DNA from: Phycisphaerae bacterium
GTDB lineage: Bacteria; Planctomycetota; Phycisphaerae; UBA1845; Fen-1342
Assembly: GCA_028277645.1 (NCBI GenBank)
Contig: JANQFV010000021.1
Coordinates: 1-64,000 of the forward strand
DNA length: 64,000 nucleotides
Direction: 5' to 3'
The notes beneath the pieces are model-generated. The model saw nothing but the letters and a program-made list of their open reading frames with translations, was not told the origin of the DNA and did no database searches. Position numbers and translations under genes: made by a program. Below, one piece after another: positions 7,367 through 16,684 of the stretch. Each line of letters opens with the position of its first letter. Within the stretch, counting starts at the first letter, position 1.

Positions 7367-9369
7367 GTTTCCTCGCGCCGTGGCTGGCCATCGGTGTGGC
7401 GGCAGTCGTCGTGCCGACGCTGTTAATTCTGTATTTCCTGAAACTGCGCCGACGTGAAGAACCGATTTCGTCCACGCTCTTGTGGAAACGCGCCGTTCAG
7501 GACCTGCAGGTCAACGCACCGTTCCAGCGTCTTCGCCGCAATCTGCTACTTCTCCTGCAACTGCTGATCCTGGGATTGGCGATCACTGCGCTGGCGCGGC
7601 CGATCGTCGAGACGGAGGTCGCGAACGAAGACCGCATCGTGCTGCTCATCGATCATTCAGCGTCGATGAACACGGTGGAGGAGGGTGGCAAAACACGCCT
7701 CGATCTCGCCAAGGAGCAGGCGATTCGATTGGTAAAGACGTTGAATCGCCGTAGTTCGAGCTGGCGGTCGTTCCTGACATTCGGGGCGGCTGAAGCGCGT
7801 ACACAGGTGATGGTAATTGCGTTTGCGGAACGGGCGCGGATGGTGTCGCCGTTCACGACCAACGCGAGCGACCTGGCAGAGCTGATCGAGCAGATCGAAC
7901 CGACCGACGGTCAGACAGACATGAAAGAGGCACTTGAACTGGCCGAGGCGTACATGGCGCCGCCGACGTTGACAACCGACAAGACGCCGATCAGTGCTGA
8001 GGTGCCATCGAAGCTGGTACTGATTTCAGACGGCCGGGTGGCGAACCTCGACCAGCAGGTGCTCAAAAGCGGCGAACTGGAGCTGATTCGTATCGGTGAG
8101 GCAACGGATAATGTCGGCATCACGGCCTTGCGCACGCAGCGCAACTATGAGCGACCGGAGTTGTTGAGTGTGTTCCTGGCTGTGCAGAACTTCGGTTTTG
8201 ATCCGATTACGACTGACGTTTCCATTTACGTAGATGAGACGTTGGAAGCCGTGAAATCGGTTGAACTCGGCGGACAGTCTGCTGACGAGAAGCAAGCGCT
8301 CGATGACGAGGCGGGTGCCAGTGCTTCGCTCAGCTTCGAGCTTCCGCTGAATCGCGCCGCGGTCCTGGAAGCGCGCATTGCACGTCGCGACGCACTGGAT
8401 GTGGACAATCGGGCGTATGTCGCGGTTCCGCCGCCCAAGCGTTTGCGAGTGCTGGTCGTCACCGAAGGCAACACGCTGATCAACTACGCCTTGGCCGGTC
8501 AGCCGCTGACGGAGTTTCCCTTCGTCACACCGGTAGAATACGAGGCGAACGCGGAGCGGAGGTTCTATGCTGATGACCGCTCGAAGTTCGACGTTGTCAT
8601 CATGGATCGATATAGCCCCGAGGCTTTGCTGGCAGGCAACTACCTGTTTTTCGGCATCACGCCGCCACTGGAGGGCTTCGCGACGGGCGAGAAGCAGGAA
8701 TGGTACAACCTGATCTGGTGGGACGAGACGCACCCGGTGCTGCGACACGTGCAACTCAGTCCGGTGATTGTCTCCGAAGGCGTCGCTCTCGAGATTCCCG
8801 AATTGGCGGAGGTGCTGATCGAGGGGCCACAGGGCCCTGTGTTGGTCCGATATAGTGGTGCGGGACGACATTGCCTGGTGATGAGCTTCGCGGTCGAGAA
8901 GAGTCCCAACTGGTGGAGCACGGGCTTCCCGGTGTTTCTGTTCAACGCCGTGCGCTACCTCGGTGGCGCGACCGAGGCGGCTGACGAGCAGCTCCGTCCC
9001 GGGGCGACGTTACGCATCCCGGCGGTAGCGGGCACGGACTCTGTACGTGTCGTCCGTCCGGACAAGCGCCGGGTCACCGTCTCGCCTGGAGCGGACGGCG
9101 TGGCCTATTACGGCGAAACGAATCGGGTCGGAATCTATCGCGTGGACGACGGCGTCCCCGGTCGTGATCGCTTCGCAGTGAACCTCGAGGACCCCTGGGA
9201 GAGCGAAATCGCTCCGCCGACGGAGCCCCTGCGCGTCGGATCGCAGGAGATCGCTCAGATGGAGCTGATCAAGACCGCGACGCCGGAGGTATGGCGCTGG
9301 TTTGTTGGTGTCGCGCTGGTGCTGGTCTTACTCGAATGGTGGATTTACAATCGGCGTGTGATGATCTGA
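7363..9369 (+). CDS. BatA/VWA domain membrane protein
   Basis: The protein has 668 residues. The N-terminus is the BatA-type segment: a first TM (residues 3-25), KLRRREEPISSTLLWKR, then a second TM near residues 58-80. A von Willebrand A domain follows, with MIDAS DHSAS at about residue 100 and a conserved Thr/Asp further on. A long extracytoplasmic region follows, and a last TM (WFVGVALVLVLLEWWIY) is at residues 640-662. Together with the upstream DUF58 protein it forms the usual Bat-type pair, tied in other bacteria to stress tolerance. The exact role here is unknown. Confidence 0.87.
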   Translation: MSFLAPWLAIGVAAVVVPTLLILYFLKLRRREEPISSTLLWKRAVQDLQVNAPFQRLRRNLLLLLQLLILGLAITALARPIVETEVANEDRIVLLIDHSASMNTVEEGGKTRLDLAKEQAIRLVKTLNRRSSSWRSFLTFGAAEARTQVMVIAFAERARMVSPFTTNASDLAELIEQIEPTDGQTDMKEALELAEAYMAPPTLTTDKTPISAEVPSKLVLISDGRVANLDQQVLKSGELELIRIGEATDNVGITALRTQRNYERPELLSVFLAVQNFGFDPITTDVSIYVDETLEAVKSVELGGQSADEKQALDDEAGASASLSFELPLNRAAVLEARIARRDALDVDNRAYVAVPPPKRLRVLVVTEGNTLINYALAGQPLTEFPFVTPVEYEANAERRFYADDRSKFDVVIMDRYSPEALLAGNYLFFGITPPLEGFATGEKQEWYNLIWWDETHPVLRHVQLSPVIVSEGVALEIPELAEVLIEGPQGPVLVRYSGAGRHCLVMSFAVEKSPNWWSTGFPVFLFNAVRYLGGATEAADEQLRPGATLRIPAVAGTDSVRVVRPDKRRVTVSPGADGVAYYGETNRVGIYRVDDGVPGRDRFAVNLEDPWESEIAPPTEPLRVGSQEIAQMELIKTATPEVWRWFVGVALVLVLLEWWIYNRRVMI

Positions 9370-9424
9370 CAGGTATGGGCTGGACCCGCAGCCGTAATCG
9401 TAAGTGCATGTGAGAAAATAAGTT

Positions 9425-9682
9425 ATGACAGTAGGCGAATTCAAGCAGCAGCACCCGGTCGGACAGCGCGTCCGCATTGCTCAGATGATTGACCGCCGGG
9501 AGGGCGACTGGCAAGCGGAGGTCGAGGGTGTTATCGACAACGTCGAATTGCAGAAAACTGGTAGTTGGTACGCCCACAGTAAGGACGACAAGCTCTGGCT
9601 GCTACGCGTACATCTGCGAAAGGACGACGGCGAACTTTCAATCATTAACGTCGACACAATGACGAACATCGAGGCGGTGTAG
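9425..9682 (+). CDS. Small hypothetical protein, possible beta-barrel
   Basis: An 85-residue protein. The frame has a believable amino-acid composition, and alternating hydrophobic and charged residues suggest a small all-beta fold. No motif was recognised. The ATG is preceded by the AT-rich stretch gagaaaataagtt. It stands alone between the VWA gene and the PilZ gene, all on the plus strand. I call it real on codon usage; its function is unknown. Confidence 0.65.
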   Translation: MTVGEFKQQHPVGQRVRIAQMIDRREGDWQAEVEGVIDNVELQKTGSWYAHSKDDKLWLLRVHLRKDDGELSIINVDTMTNIEAV

Positions 9683-9884
9683 CAGGAGACCGCGTCGGGA
9701 GCAGCATCGTCCCTGATCGACAATGGACGTGGTTGGGGTTTCGTACCCATCGATCAAGTTGAATTCACGTCGCGCCCGATAGAGACGTTGGCGTCGCGCA
9801 CGCACGACCGCACTGGTTCGCCTGTGGCACCGCGTGGGTCTGAGCGTGTTGCGCAAGTTTCGCCGGACTCTACGGAGGTGCGAC

Positions 9885-10241
9885 GTGACCACGCACACGA
9901 CCGGACACGCGGCAGCGGTTGCCGGACGAACGGATAGAGGCGGTCGGGCGCGGCGTGAGCGTCGTACGCCGTACCGTGTTCCTTGTCGTGTTCGGCTGGT
10001 CGATCCAGCCAATGGCGTCGCGCGGACCGTCGTAGGGCAGACCGTGAACCTGTCCAGTGGGGGATTGTCGATGGAGGTTGCGGTGGACGCGCCGATCGGC
10101 ACCTGGGTGGAGACGTTGGTACCGCATCCCAACGGTGATCCGTTGTTCCTGTGCGGGCACGTAGTGCACGCGCGACGGACGATGATGGCCAATTTTGAGT
10201 TGGGCGTGGCGATATCACGCGACACGCCGCCGGCGTTCTAG
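9885..10241 (+). CDS. PilZ domain protein
   Basis: The 118-residue protein starts at GTG 9885 because a strong GGAGGTG lies 5 bases before it; the frame is open further upstream. It has the two c-di-GMP-binding motifs of PilZ domains: an Arg-rich RRERRTPYR near residue 25 and NLSSGGLSM (the D/NxSxxG box) near residue 60. It is probably a stand-alone c-di-GMP receptor acting through a partner not visible here. It is convergent with the Gfo/Idh gene. Confidence 0.85.
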   Translation: MTTHTTGHAAAVAGRTDRGGRARRERRTPYRVPCRVRLVDPANGVARTVVGQTVNLSSGGLSMEVAVDAPIGTWVETLVPHPNGDPLFLCGHVVHARRTMMANFELGVAISRDTPPAF

Positions 10242-10354
10242 CGCAGTCCAGCGAGTTGCCTTGTGTCATTGCTCGGTGAGCAGTGCATCGGAGATTGACC
10301 GCCGAAGACACTGCTGACGCAGTAGTGGCACAAAGGGGCTGTTGCTCGCGGGGG

Positions 10355-11404
10355 TCATTTCGCTGCCTGGCCGAAGATATCGCTGCCGGCGACGCCGTCC
10401 GCATCCCAACTGTGCGCCTGAAGTGCCGCAACCGTCTGCTCCGCGAGGCGAACGGCACGCACGCCGTCCTCGGCGCTGACGGGTGGCCGCTCGCGGGTGT
10501 GGACGCATTTGATGAACGCCTGCAGCTCGGTGCGCAGCGGGTCGAGGTCGTCGATCTGGAGCGGCTCGACGTGGACCATTTTGCCGAAGTCGAGTCCGGC
10601 CATCTGTGACAGATCCTCGATGTTCTTCTCGCGGGCGAGCTTCAGGATATCAAGGTTCTTGTCGAGCATGATCGCGATGCCCAGTCGCTTCTGATAGTCG
10701 AGCGAGACGTACGCGTTCTTGCAGAACACACGTAGCTTGCGCTCCGTCTTGAGCGCCAGACGCGATGCGGTCAGATTTGCGACGGCACCGCCGGCGAACG
10801 TCACGCGCGCGTTGCAGATGTCCTCATTCGGGGCGAGGACGTTCATCCCAACGGCGTCAACACGTTCGACGTTTTCCCGAACGAGGTGCAGGAGAATGTC
10901 GATGTCGTGGATCATCAGGTCGAACACAACGCCGATGTCCGCCGAGCGAAACGTGAACGGGCTGATGCGGTGTGTCTCGACGAATTTGGGCTTGAGGCCG
11001 AGTCGCTCGGCTGCCCGGACCGCGGGGTTGAAGCGTTCGGTGTGACCGACCTGAACCACGACGTCGTGCTTGCGGCCCAGGTCTGCGATCTTCTGTGCGT
11101 CCTGCGCATTGGGTGCGAGCGGTTTTTCGATCAGCACATGAACGCCGCGCTCCATGAGTGCCTGGCCGACCGACAGGTGGTGGATCGTCGGTACCGCGAC
11201 AGTCGCCGCCGCGAAATCCGGCAGGTCCTCCGATAGATCGCGGGCGTACGGTATACCGAGGGGCTCGGCGTATTGTCTGGCTCGTTCCAGGTCGGCGTCG
11301 ACGACGGCGACCAGCCGAGCTTCGGGCATTTCGTTGTAGTGGCGAACGTGGTGGCGGCCCATATGGCCGGCGCCGACGACCGCGACAGGCAGTGGCTCAC
11401 TCAC
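10355..11404 (-). CDS. Gfo/Idh/MocA oxidoreductase, GnnA-like
   Basis: The 349-residue NAD(P)-dependent sugar dehydrogenase family protein has a Rossmann motif VGAGHMGRHH at residues 10-19, the family EKPLAP motif near residue 93 and a C-terminal Gfo/Idh domain. It overlaps the end of lpxA by 8 bases and is the last gene of the lipid A cluster. GnnA, which oxidises UDP-GlcNAc at C3 to make 3-amino lipid A, is a member of this family often encoded next to lpxA, so that role is a reasonable guess. The partner aminotransferase GnnB is not in the window, which weakens it. Confidence 0.85.
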   Translation of the reverse strand: MSEPLPVAVVGAGHMGRHHVRHYNEMPEARLVAVVDADLERARQYAEPLGIPYARDLSEDLPDFAAATVAVPTIHHLSVGQALMERGVHVLIEKPLAPNAQDAQKIADLGRKHDVVVQVGHTERFNPAVRAAERLGLKPKFVETHRISPFTFRSADIGVVFDLMIHDIDILLHLVRENVERVDAVGMNVLAPNEDICNARVTFAGGAVANLTASRLALKTERKLRVFCKNAYVSLDYQKRLGIAIMLDKNLDILKLAREKNIEDLSQMAGLDFGKMVHVEPLQIDDLDPLRTELQAFIKCVHTRERPPVSAEDGVRAVRLAEQTVAALQAHSWDADGVAGSDIFGQAAK

Positions 11405-12287
11405 AGACTGCTTCCTTCTTCTCAGTCCCGTAGAAGTTCTGGCGATCCGCGTCGACGTCCGAGCGGTAGTGTTCGCGCGCGCGGCCGAAGATGCCGATGC
11501 TCAGCTTACGCCGGAGGAAGTCTACGAGGTAGCGCACGTGCTCGTCCGCCATGAGCCCATCCGCCTCGATATGGCGCAAGGCCTCTTCCGTGCGCAACGG
11601 CGAGCGCTCGCCACGCCGGGCGTACAACAGGCGGGCAGCCTGCTTCACGGCGGTAATGGACTCGGCCGGGAAGCGCCACCGGCGCATGCCTTCGATGTTC
11701 ACGCCGCGCACTTCCTGGTCGTAGCCGAGGACTTTCATGAACGGCGCGACGTCGTGGGTCACGCGAGTCATGCCGGCCACGTATGCATTGCGGCCGACGG
11801 TGACGAAGTGGTGCATTGCGGATGCGCCGCCCACGACGACGCAGTCTTCGAGCCGCACGTGCCCGGCGATCTGAACCGTGTTCGCGATGATGATATGGCT
11901 GCCGATGTCGGCGTCGTGGGCAATGTGGACGCCCACCATGAACAGGTTGTGATCGCCGATACGGGTGATGCCCTGCGACTGCCGATCGACCTCGGTGCCG
12001 CGGTGTACGGTCACCAATTCTCGAAAGGTGTTGTCCGAGCCGGCGACGACCTTGGTCGGGCCGTCCTTAAACTTGAGGTCCTGCGGCGCTGCGCCGATTA
12101 CGCACTTCGAGAAAAAGCGGTTGTTCGGGCCGAACTCGGCCGGCCCGAGTAACGTGACGTGCGGCGCCAGCTGGCAGCCGTCGCCTAGGCGCACGTGCGG
12201 GCCGACGTAGCAGAACGGTGCGATCTCCACATTTTCGCCGATTTCGGCTTTGGGATCGACATAGGCCAGGGGATGAATCGTGGACAT
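11397..12287 (-). CDS. lpxA: UDP-N-acetylglucosamine O-acyltransferase
   Basis: LpxA transfers a 3-hydroxyacyl chain from acyl carrier protein to UDP-GlcNAc (or its 3-amino form), the first step of lipid A synthesis in the cytoplasm. The 296-residue protein has the left-handed beta-helix hexapeptide repeats, the HRGT motif, the catalytic-His region VHIAHDADIG and the C-terminal GVNIEGMRR signature. It is some 30 residues longer than E. coli LpxA. Where E. coli has the small Gly of the acyl-length ruler before VAQDVPP, this one seems to have Arg (TRVTHDVAP); this alignment is from memory and tentative. Start 12287 is the ATG directly before the hexad repeats, 11 bp after the lpxC-fabZ stop. 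Confidence 0.93.
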   Translation of the reverse strand: MSTIHPLAYVDPKAEIGENVEIAPFCYVGPHVRLGDGCQLAPHVTLLGPAEFGPNNRFFSKCVIGAAPQDLKFKDGPTKVVAGSDNTFRELVTVHRGTEVDRQSQGITRIGDHNLFMVGVHIAHDADIGSHIIIANTVQIAGHVRLEDCVVVGGASAMHHFVTVGRNAYVAGMTRVTHDVAPFMKVLGYDQEVRGVNIEGMRRWRFPAESITAVKQAARLLYARRGERSPLRTEEALRHIEADGLMADEHVRYLVDFLRRKLSIGIFGRAREHYRSDVDADRQNFYGTEKKEAVCE

Positions 12288-12298
12288 AGGGCTCCAGG

Positions 12299-13609
12299 CT
12301 ACGCGGGGTCGGCGTCGACGAGCATGAATCGAATGTGTGCCTCGGCCGCCAGCTCGCCCCCGACGGTCGCGCGGCACTGCACCTGCCCGGTGCGCGCTTT
12401 CACACGCACGGCCTGGGCTTCGAGGATGAGCTGGTCACCCGGCATGACCGGCCGGCGGAACTTTACCTTGTCCAGACTCAGCAGAACCGCGACCTTGGCC
12501 GTGTGCTCCAGCTTCTGCGACATCAGAATACCGCCGAGCTGGGCGAGTGCTTCGATAATCAGCACGCCGGGCATGATCGGCTGTCGCGGATAGTGCCCCT
12601 GGAAGAACTGCTCGTTGATTGTGACGTTCTTAATGCCGACGGCGCGGCGATCGCCGTCGATTTCGATTACGCGATCGACCAGCAGCATCGGGTAGCGGTG
12701 CGGCAGAAGGCGCTGCACCTGCTTGATGTCGAGTTCCGCGGCACCGGTCAACCGCTTCTCGAATGACTCGCGCGCCCGTTGTTCGAGCAATCGTCGTACG
12801 AGTTCGTGATTCAGGTGGTGACCGGAGCGCCGGGCGTAGATGCGTCCGGTGACGAAGCGTCCTGCGAGCATCAGGTCGCCGACCAGGTCGAGAATCTTGT
12901 GGCGGACGCACTCATTTTCGTAGCGAAATTTGTTCTTAATCGGGCCGTTGTCGCCGATGACGAGAATGTCTTCGTAGCTGAGGTGCGTCCCGAGGCCGGC
13001 AGCCCGCAGGTGATTTGCCTCCTGCTCGGTCACGAACGTTCTCGACGGGGCGATCTGCTCAATGAAGCCGTCGGCGTCGAGCGTGAAGCGGTGGATCTGA
13101 TGGCCGATCGGGCTGTTCGGGCCGTAATCGAGCTCGTAGATCACCTCCAGCCGATCACCTTCGCCCGGCCAGGCCACCAGTTCGGCGTTCCCTTCTTCAA
13201 CGCGCACCGGTTCGAGTACAGGTAGGTACTCGCGCTCCGCGGGTTGCTCGTCAATACCGGCCTTTTGCAGCGCTTCGATGAACGGTAGGGCGCTGCCGTC
13301 GGCCGCGGGTACCTCGGCGTTGTCCAGCTCGATGATCAGGTTGTCTACCGAGAGGCCGCGCACCGCGGCCAGACAGTGCTCGACCGTCTCAATCGCAGCG
13401 GTGCCGTTGCGTATGGAAGTTCGGCGAGCGCGTTTGGTGAGATTCTCGACGCGTGCGGCGATATGCACTGGCTCGGGCTGGTCCGTCCGGACGAACGTGA
13501 CGCCGGTGCCCGGTGGCGCCGGCTTGAACCGCAGCGTCACTGGCCCGCCGGTGAAGAGGCCGCGGCCGCTGACCTCAGTCTCCGTCGTGATGGTCTGCTG
13601 TTGACTCAA
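12299..13609 (-). CDS. lpxC/fabZ: LpxC-FabZ fusion: UDP-acyl-GlcNAc deacetylase / 3-hydroxyacyl-ACP dehydratase
   Basis: A bifunctional protein of about 436 residues. The N-terminal LpxC domain (about residues 5-285) has the zinc ligands in VEHCLAA and in [10 protein letters not shown] (His and Asp), and the catalytic His region SGHHLNHEL. It removes the N-acetyl group in the committed lipid A step. The C-terminal FabZ domain has [14 protein letters not shown], the catalytic His in FFQGHYP and the Glu in [10 protein letters not shown]; it dehydrates 3-hydroxyacyl-ACP. This fusion is known in Bacteroidetes and relatives of Planctomycetes. No ATG fits the domain start; TTG 13609 is chosen, giving a 35-base overlap with lpxD. 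Confidence 0.93.
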   Translation of the reverse strand: MSQQQTITTETEVSGRGLFTGGPVTLRFKPAPPGTGVTFVRTDQPEPVHIAARVENLTKRARRTSIRNGTAAIETVEHCLAAVRGLSVDNLIIELDNAEVPAADGSALPFIEALQKAGIDEQPAEREYLPVLEPVRVEEGNAELVAWPGEGDRLEVIYELDYGPNSPIGHQIHRFTLDADGFIEQIAPSRTFVTEQEANHLRAAGLGTHLSYEDILVIGDNGPIKNKFRYENECVRHKILDLVGDLMLAGRFVTGRIYARRSGHHLNHELVRRLLEQRARESFEKRLTGAAELDIKQVQRLLPHRYPMLLVDRVIEIDGDRRAVGIKNVTINEQFFQGHYPRQPIMPGVLIIEALAQLGGILMSQKLEHTAKVAVLLSLDKVKFRRPVMPGDQLILEAQAVRVKARTGQVQCRATVGGELAAEAHIRFMLVDADPA

Positions 13610-14633
13610 GCCGTTCGATCCGTTTGACCAGGTCACGTAGCTGTGCAGCGAGCTTCGGCAGGCGCCGCAGGTTCGCCAATTGCCGGCCGTGTTCCAGGAA
13701 CGGCACCGCCGGCGCACCGATATAGTTGCCCGGCTCCGTAATGTCGTTCATCACGCCGGACTGGGCACCGATCTGAACGCGATCTCCGACGCGCAAATGA
13801 TCTGCGACACCCGCCTGCCCAGCGAGAACGACGTAGTCGCCGAGCGTGGTGGAGCCGGAGATGCCAACCTGGCCGACGAGCACACAGTGCTTGCCGACGC
13901 GGACATTGTGTGCAATTTGCACGAGGTTATCAATCTTGGTACCGCGCCCGACGCGGGTTTCGCCGGAGCGGGCTCGGTCGACACATGAGTTCGCACCAAT
14001 CTCGACGTCATCCTCGACGATCACACGGCCGATCTGTGGGATTTTGACGTGCCGGCCCTCGCGCTGGAGATAGCCAAATCCGTCGGCCCCGATCGACGAA
14101 TTCATGTGGATGATAGTACGATCGCCGAGCTCGCAGTGGGCGCCAACGACGACGTTGGGGTGCAGAACGCAGTCACGTCCGATGTGAGCGTGCGGGCCGA
14201 CATACACGCCGGGGTGGAGTTGTGTTCCCGCCTCGACCACCGCGTGCCGGCCGACGTACACCAGCGGTCCGACGCAAGCTCCGGACACCGTGGCGGTCTC
14301 ATCGACGCACGCACGCGCGTCGACGCCTGGGGGGATTAACATCGCCGGGGGCGCCAGAGCAGCGAGTGACGAGCACATTGCCAGATCAGGGTCATCCACG
14401 GAGATCGTGGTTCGGTCCGTCGGCGCGGCGCAATCTTTGGGAATCAAAACGACGCCCGCGGACGAGTCCGCCAACTGAGGCAGGTACTTTGCGCTGCCGA
14501 CCCAGGATAAGTCGTCGCTGCCGGCGACATCGAGCGGCGCAACGCTCCGGACGGTCGTACTACCATCGCCGGTGAGTGTGCCGCCGAGCTGGGCGCACAG
14601 GTCTTCAGCGGTGATCTCAGGTGTCTTGGTCAT
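13575..14633 (-). CDS. lpxD: UDP-3-O-(3-hydroxyacyl)glucosamine N-acyltransferase
   Basis: The 352-residue LpxD adds the second hydroxyacyl chain, on the 2-amino group, using acyl-ACP. An N-terminal uridine-binding domain (residues 1-105, including [10 protein letters not shown]) precedes a left-handed beta-helix of hexapeptide repeats with the family core [10 protein letters not shown] and [11 protein letters not shown], whose His is catalytic. The C-terminal helix ends in KRIERLE. The ATG lies about 55 bp after the skp stop and the 3' end overlaps lpxC, so the cluster is one transcription unit. Confidence 0.94.
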   Translation of the reverse strand: MTKTPEITAEDLCAQLGGTLTGDGSTTVRSVAPLDVAGSDDLSWVGSAKYLPQLADSSAGVVLIPKDCAAPTDRTTISVDDPDLAMCSSLAALAPPAMLIPPGVDARACVDETATVSGACVGPLVYVGRHAVVEAGTQLHPGVYVGPHAHIGRDCVLHPNVVVGAHCELGDRTIIHMNSSIGADGFGYLQREGRHVKIPQIGRVIVEDDVEIGANSCVDRARSGETRVGRGTKIDNLVQIAHNVRVGKHCVLVGQVGISGSTTLGDYVVLAGQAGVADHLRVGDRVQIGAQSGVMNDITEPGNYIGAPAVPFLEHGRQLANLRRLPKLAAQLRDLVKRIERLESTADHHDGD

Positions 14634-14641
14634 GGCAGATC

Positions 14642-14658
14642 GGCGGGCGGAGCCCGCC
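14642..14658. repeat. GC-rich palindrome GGCGGGC-gga-GCCCGCC
   Basis: A perfect 7-bp inverted repeat with a 3-base loop in the 56-bp gap between skp and lpxD, followed by CTACG. It has no T-tract and lies inside an operon, so it is more likely an interspersed palindromic repeat, or a weak RNA processing or attenuation structure, than a terminator. Confidence 0.6.
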
Positions 14659-14689
14659 CTACGATTGGTGCGGTTACGCGGAGCCCGAG

Positions 14690-15322
14690 CTACGGTACGT
14701 AGAGCATGTCGGTACGCGGCTGCGCGCGGTAGTCCGCGTTCAGCTTATCTAACACCGTCTGTGTCAAGTCGACGGACGGGTGCGCGTAGAGTAGCTTATT
14801 CATGCGCATCTGCTGCTTGATTGCTTCCAACTCCATGCTGATCGGCTCGAACTGGTCCTTGTAGAATACCATGTCATAGCCGTCACGCTCCGCGATTTCC
14901 GTGGTCTTCGCGACCACCTCTTCGTAGGTACGAATGTACCAGATCGCCGTTTCCCGCGCGAGGTGCGCGGCCTTGGCCTCCGCCCAGACACCCAGCTCGA
15001 CCTGCATGTCGAAGAGCTCCTTGAGCCGATCGCGGCGGGTGGGATCGTCCATCGCGAGGCGGTCAATCTCCGCCATGCGGGCGTCGAGCTGCTGACGCCG
15101 CTGCTGTTCTTCGGTCTGAAGCTGCTCGCGTAGTTTGGCGATCTCTTCTTCAAGATCCTTGGTGCGCTGGTATTCGTTGAACGCGACGCCCAGATCGACG
15201 CAGGCGATGCGCCCGCCGGTGGCCGAGCGGCCACCCTGGGCGTGAATGTTCTCGGTGAATACGATCGCAATGACCGCGACGACGGCGCCGGTCAGGATCC
15301 CGGAAAGCCAGGGGTGCTTCAT
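14690..15322 (-). CDS. Skp/OmpH family periplasmic chaperone
   Basis: The 210-residue protein has a signal sequence (hydrophobic residues 8-26, AQGG after the likely cleavage site). A short beta-strand ([13 protein letters not shown]) is followed by a long charged coiled coil of roughly residues 55-130, the tentacle layout of Skp/OmpH. Skp holds unfolded outer-membrane proteins in the periplasm. Its position directly upstream of lpxD is the classical arrangement in Gram-negative envelope operons. GGAG precedes the ATG. Confidence 0.88.
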   Translation of the reverse strand: MKHPWLSGILTGAVVAVIAIVFTENIHAQGGRSATGGRIACVDLGVAFNEYQRTKDLEEEIAKLREQLQTEEQQRRQQLDARMAEIDRLAMDDPTRRDRLKELFDMQVELGVWAEAKAAHLARETAIWYIRTYEEVVAKTTEIAERDGYDMVFYKDQFEPISMELEAIKQQMRMNKLLYAHPSVDLTQTVLDKLNADYRAQPRTDMLYVP

Positions 15323-15524
15323 GCTGTTGCTCCTTCAGTATCGCAGACGAGTCATACTCGTCGGGTTATGTGCCCGAGGGTGGTAGATTCGGCGGCCGTC
15401 GGAAGAGGCCCGGCGGCGGTTGCCGCGCCAGTATGCTTCGATGTGTAGGATTGTCTGCGCCCACACGCGAACTACAAGGGGTATGCACTGATTCGTCTGG
15501 ACGGCTGGAATGGCCGTCTTGCCG

Positions 15525-16088
15525 CTAGGGACCGACGTTTCGCGCGCGCTGCGCGATGGTCGATGCGTGCCCCCAGCCGATGGTGACCGCGCCGCGATCA
15601 CCGACGCCGATGTTCACCGGGTCGGCCGTCCGCCGGGCGGCGATGCTGCGCCCGAACGTATCGTGAGCGATGGCGATGCCGCGCTCCCGTGAAACGCCGA
15701 TGTTGGGCGTTATCCAACCCACGGCGACACTGAGCTCGCCCGCACTGTGGTTCGCAATCGTCGCGCCTCCGTACCAGGGGCCGACCAGTGAGTCTTCGGG
15801 TTGGGATGGCGGCGGGTAGAGCAGCCAGCCGATGTGTCCCTTGTCCAGGCCAAGCGCGATCCGTTCCTCCGGTGTCGGCTCAGGCTCGGGCAGGTCGCCG
15901 AGTATCACCACCTTGGGTTGATAGCGGCCCTCGACATTCACCGTGACTGGCAAGCTGCGCTCGGCGTGTGTGAGGTCAGGGAGCTCTGCGACCGCAGGCG
16001 CTGTGGAAACGGCGACGTTACGCTGCGCGCAACCGATGCCCGCGAGCAGCAGGTACACACAAATACTCCCGAAAACTGCGTTTCGCAT
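15525..16088 (-). CDS. Hypothetical lipoprotein
   Basis: A 187-residue protein with a signal sequence ending AGIGC at Cys 20, so probably lipidated. It then has a Pro/Glu-rich segment around residues 65-85 (EPEPTPEE) and a Gly-rich C-terminal half. No known domain was recognised. It starts 9 bp after the trpG/pabA stop and sits upstream of skp, so it is probably co-transcribed with the envelope genes. The 200-bp gap to skp could contain a second promoter. Confidence 0.75.
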   Translation of the reverse strand: MRNAVFGSICVYLLLAGIGCAQRNVAVSTAPAVAELPDLTHAERSLPVTVNVEGRYQPKVVILGDLPEPEPTPEERIALGLDKGHIGWLLYPPPSQPEDSLVGPWYGGATIANHSAGELSVAVGWITPNIGVSRERGIAIAHDTFGRSIAARRTADPVNIGVGDRGAVTIGWGHASTIAQRARNVGP

Positions 16089-16097
16089 AACGTATGC

Positions 16098-16676
16098 CTA
16101 GCGGATCGCGAGGAAATTGGCAAGCAGCTTGCTGCCATGGGTCGTCAGGAAGCTCTCAGGATGAAACTGCACGCCGAAGAGAGGCCACTCGCGGTGCCGC
16201 AGGCCCATTATCTCACTGGGGTCGTCGGCGCACGTGGCGCAGACGACGTACTCCTCGGGCAGCGTGCCTTCCTCGATGATCAGCGAGTGGTAACGCGTTG
16301 CCTCGAAGGGGTCGGGCAGATCGCGAAAGACGCCCTCGTTGTCGTGGCTGATCATGCTGGTCTTGCCGTGCATGAGTCGGTGGGCGCGAATGACGTTTCC
16401 GCCGGCGACGTAGCCGATGCACTGGTGGCCCAGGCACACGCCCAGCAGGGGGACACGCTCGCGGAAATGGCGGATGACGTTGTTGCTGACCCCCCCCTCG
16501 CGTGGCGTACATGGTCCGGGCGAGATAATTATGTGCGACGGAGCCGCGGCCTCGATCTGCTCGATGCTGATCTCGTCGTTACGGTGGACGCGGATTTCCA
16601 CGTTCGCATCCAGCGCACCGATGGTCTGGACGAGGTTGTACGTGAACGAGTCGTAGTTATCGATCAGCAGCACCAT
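16098..16676 (-). CDS. Anthranilate/aminodeoxychorismate synthase component II (glutamine amidotransferase)
   Basis: The 192-residue class I glutamine amidotransferase supplies ammonia to the TrpE or PabB chorismate-using subunit. The nucleophile motif GVCLGHQ has the catalytic Cys at residue 81, and the His-Glu pair is in FHPES near residue 172. The N-terminus (LLIDNYDSFTYNL) and SPGPCTP are typical of TrpG/PabA. The start is ATG 16676; the frame continues far upstream, but that is non-coding read-through opposite sppA. There is no trpE, pabB or trpD nearby, so TrpG and PabA cannot be told apart; one subunit may serve both. It lies 8 bp after sppA. Confidence 0.92.
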   Translation of the reverse strand: MVLLIDNYDSFTYNLVQTIGALDANVEIRVHRNDEISIEQIEAAAPSHIIISPGPCTPREGGVSNNVIRHFRERVPLLGVCLGHQCIGYVAGGNVIRAHRLMHGKTSMISHDNEGVFRDLPDPFEATRYHSLIIEEGTLPEEYVVCATCADDPSEIMGLRHREWPLFGVQFHPESFLTTHGSKLLANFLAIR

Positions 16677-16684
16677 ACGTATCG

